64,000 nucleotides of DNA from Zunongwangia mangrovi (GTDB lineage Bacteria; Bacteroidota; Bacteroidia; Flavobacteriales; Flavobacteriaceae), in the NCBI RefSeq assembly GCF_900112105.1, contig NZ_FOKV01000009.1, forward strand, positions 62,001 through 126,000, written 5' to 3'. How positions within the stretch are numbered: position 1 is the first letter of the stretch; the number at the start of each line of letters is the position of its first letter. The notes beneath the pieces were generated by a model, which was not told where the DNA came from, did not search any database, and worked only from the letters and a program-made list of their open reading frames with translations. The position numbers were made by a program, and so were the translations under genes. This document shows positions 62,739 to 64,000 of this stretch, one piece after another.

Positions 62739-64000
62739 TTATTTTAGTTTAGGCTTTAGATAGGTCGCCGTATACGAATCTTTGCTCTTTACAATTTGCT
62801 CTGGTGTTCCCTGTGTAACCAGGTATCCACCGTTTTCACCACCTTCTGCACCTAGATCGATTACATAATCTGCACATTTTACCAAATCCATATTATGTTC
62901 GATCACGATCACGCTATGACCTTTATCGATCAAGGCATTAAAGGATTTTAATAATTTCTGAATATCATGAAAATGAAGTCCGGTTGTTGGCTCATCAAAT
63001 ATGAATAAGGCTTTATCTTTAGTATTACCTTTTACCAAAAATGAAGCTAATTTAATACGCTGCGCTTCACCACCAGAAAGTGTAGAAGAGCTTTGTCCTA
63101 ACTGAACATAACCCAAACCAACATCTTGTAAAGGCTGAAGTTTATTAGCAATTTTATTTTCATTATGCTCGTCGAAAAAGTCGATCGCATCGTCGATCGT
63201 CATATTCAGGATGTCATCAATATTCTTTTCTTTGAACTTAACTTCCAGAATCTCTTTCTTGAATCGTTTACCATCACAAGCTTCACATTGCAAATGAACA
63301 TCTGCCATAAACTGCATTTCGATGGTTACTTCGCCTTCACCTTTACAAACTTCACATCGCCCACCATCTACATTAAAAGAAAAATGTTTTGGCTTATATC
63401 CTCTAATTTTGGATAATTTCTGAGAAGAAAATAGATTTCTTATATCGTCATAAGCTTTGATGTAGGTTACGGGATTAGATCTGGAAGAACGACCAATAGG
63501 GTTTTGATCCACAAATTCAACCGAACCTAGATTTTTAAAGTCTCCTTTTATATCGCTAAACTGGCCAACTTTTTCGCCATAACCACCCAGTTGTTTTTGT
63601 ACAGCTGGATAAAGTAATTTTTTAACCAACGTACTTTTACCACTACCAGAAACTCCTGTGATCGCTGTAAATATTCCCAGTGGAAACATCACATCGATAT
63701 TTTTTAAGTTATTTTCTCTGGCACCAAGAATGTTTATTTCTTTTGTCCATTTTCGACGTTTACTAGGAACTTCAATACGTTTTCTATCGTTTAGATATTG
63801 CGAGGTAAGCGAATCTGATTTTAAAATCTCTTTTAAAGTTCCTGTCGCTACCACATGGCCGCCGTTAGTACCGGCTTCTGGACCAATATCTATTATTTCA
63901 TCTGCCTCTTTCATGATGTCTTCATCATGTTCTACCACAATTACGGTATTGCCAAGATCACGAAGATTTTTAAGTACGCCAATTAAGCGTTCTCCATCTC
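62739..64000 (-). CDS. uvrA: excinuclease ABC subunit A, C-terminal part (cut by window edge)
   Basis: The frame reads without interruption to base 64000 and beyond; the visible part is about 420 residues. UvrA locates DNA lesions for nucleotide excision repair. Seen are LGNTVIVVEHDEDIM (end of the first ATPase), the second Walker A GVSGSGKST, the zinc motif CEVC...CEAC, the ABC signature LSGGEAQRIKLA and FIFDEPTTGLH. The C-terminus YTATYLKPKLK is normal. The N-terminal half lies outside the window. An internal GTG at 63938 is not a start. Confidence 0.95.
   Translation of the reverse strand, partial: DGERLIGVLKNLRDLGNTVIVVEHDEDIMKEADEIIDIGPEAGTNGGHVVATGTLKEILKSDSLTSQYLNDRKRIEVPSKRRKWTKEINILGARENNLKNIDVMFPLGIFTAITGVSGSGKSTLVKKLLYPAVQKQLGGYGEKVGQFSDIKGDFKNLGSVEFVDQNPIGRSSRSNPVTYIKAYDDIRNLFSSQKLSKIRGYKPKHFSFNVDGGRCEVCKGEGEVTIEMQFMADVHLQCEACDGKRFKKEILEVKFKEKNIDDILNMTIDDAIDFFDEHNENKIANKLQPLQDVGLGYVQLGQSSSTLSGGEAQRIKLASFLVKGNTKDKALFIFDEPTTGLHFHDIQKLLKSFNALIDKGHSVIVIEHNMDLVKCADYVIDLGAEGGENGGYLVTQGTPEQIVKSKDSYTATYLKPKLK

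Noticed and set aside
1-64000. CRISPR arrays, tRNA genes, insertion sequences or prophage
   Set aside because: I looked for regular spaced repeats, conserved T-loop sequences, transposase or integrase motifs and found none; only the REP-like copies and the rnpB-upstream repeats recur.

Overview
The window is a gene-dense, AT-rich stretch of chromosome from a member of the Bacteroidota, most likely a marine Flavobacteriaceae (Gramella/Zunongwangia-like). The evidence is the recurrent Bacteroidota promoter -7 box TAnnTTTG, weak Shine-Dalgarno signals, and family content: DUF2911, DUF3822, DUF4834, an outer-membrane beta-barrel TonB receptor, a UbiA-type lipid prenyltransferase, and KDO (LPS) enzymes. 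I see no rRNA, tRNA, CRISPR array, insertion sequence, phage or integrase. The only structural RNA gene recognised is RNase P RNA.

Layout. 0.3-2.2 kb: TIM-barrel sugar isomerase, guanine deaminase, an orphan gene. 2.5-5.3 kb: pyrR-pyrB-small protein-rnz. 5.5-9.7 kb: pdxH, histidine phosphatase, ppk1, ppx (polyphosphate metabolism). 9.8-12.2 kb: dnaX-miaE on the minus strand; dnaX carries an A10 tract followed by stops in both other frames. 12.3-12.97 kb: degenerate direct repeats, then rnpB, whose 3' end overlaps a GH16 glucanase gene broken by an in-frame TGA. 13.8-15.8 kb: rsmD, a DUF3822 protein and a pseudopilin-like membrane protein. 15.9-18.2 kb: RecD-like helicase and kdsB. 18.3-20.8 kb: photolyase, SDR and SRPBCC operon. 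21-27 kb: DUF2911 protein, then a minus-strand operon of secreted PIG-L deacetylase, a 36-residue membrane protein, an SSS transporter and a Gfo/Idh oxidoreductase. 27.3-31.8 kb: MscS channel, a decayed lipoprotein gene, maf, a UbiA-type prenyltransferase, kdsC and a DUF2520 protein. 31.9-36.7 kb: giant CcsBA cytochrome c assembly protein and fumC. 36.9-41.8 kb: small membrane protein, TonB-type receptor, an ArsC-like protein, prfB. 41.8-45.1 kb: transglutaminase, alpha-E and circularly permuted ATP-grasp triad. 45.3-52 kb: zinc metalloprotease, threonine aldolase, peroxiredoxin-like protein, YbaB, oligopeptidase B. 52.1-54.6 kb: a cysteine-synthase-like enzyme and an alpha-oxoamine synthase, a plausible sulfonolipid (capnine) or sphingolipid pair. 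54.6-62.6 kb: an outer-membrane protein, DUF4834, YfhO, glycosyltransferase and flippase genes, and a secreted Arg/Asn/Ser-rich protein. The window ends inside uvrA.

Most of this is core metabolism and housekeeping. The most noteworthy signals are the dnaX slippage site (probable gamma/tau production), a dispersed palindromic REP/MITE-like element in three intergenic copies, two decayed genes (GH16 nonsense, lipoprotein frameshift), a 36-codon gene in the PIG-L/SSS operon, the ATP-grasp/alpha-E/transglutaminase triad, the DUF3822/pseudopilin-like pair, and the candidate cysteate-lipid pair. None of them can be called a new system from sequence alone.
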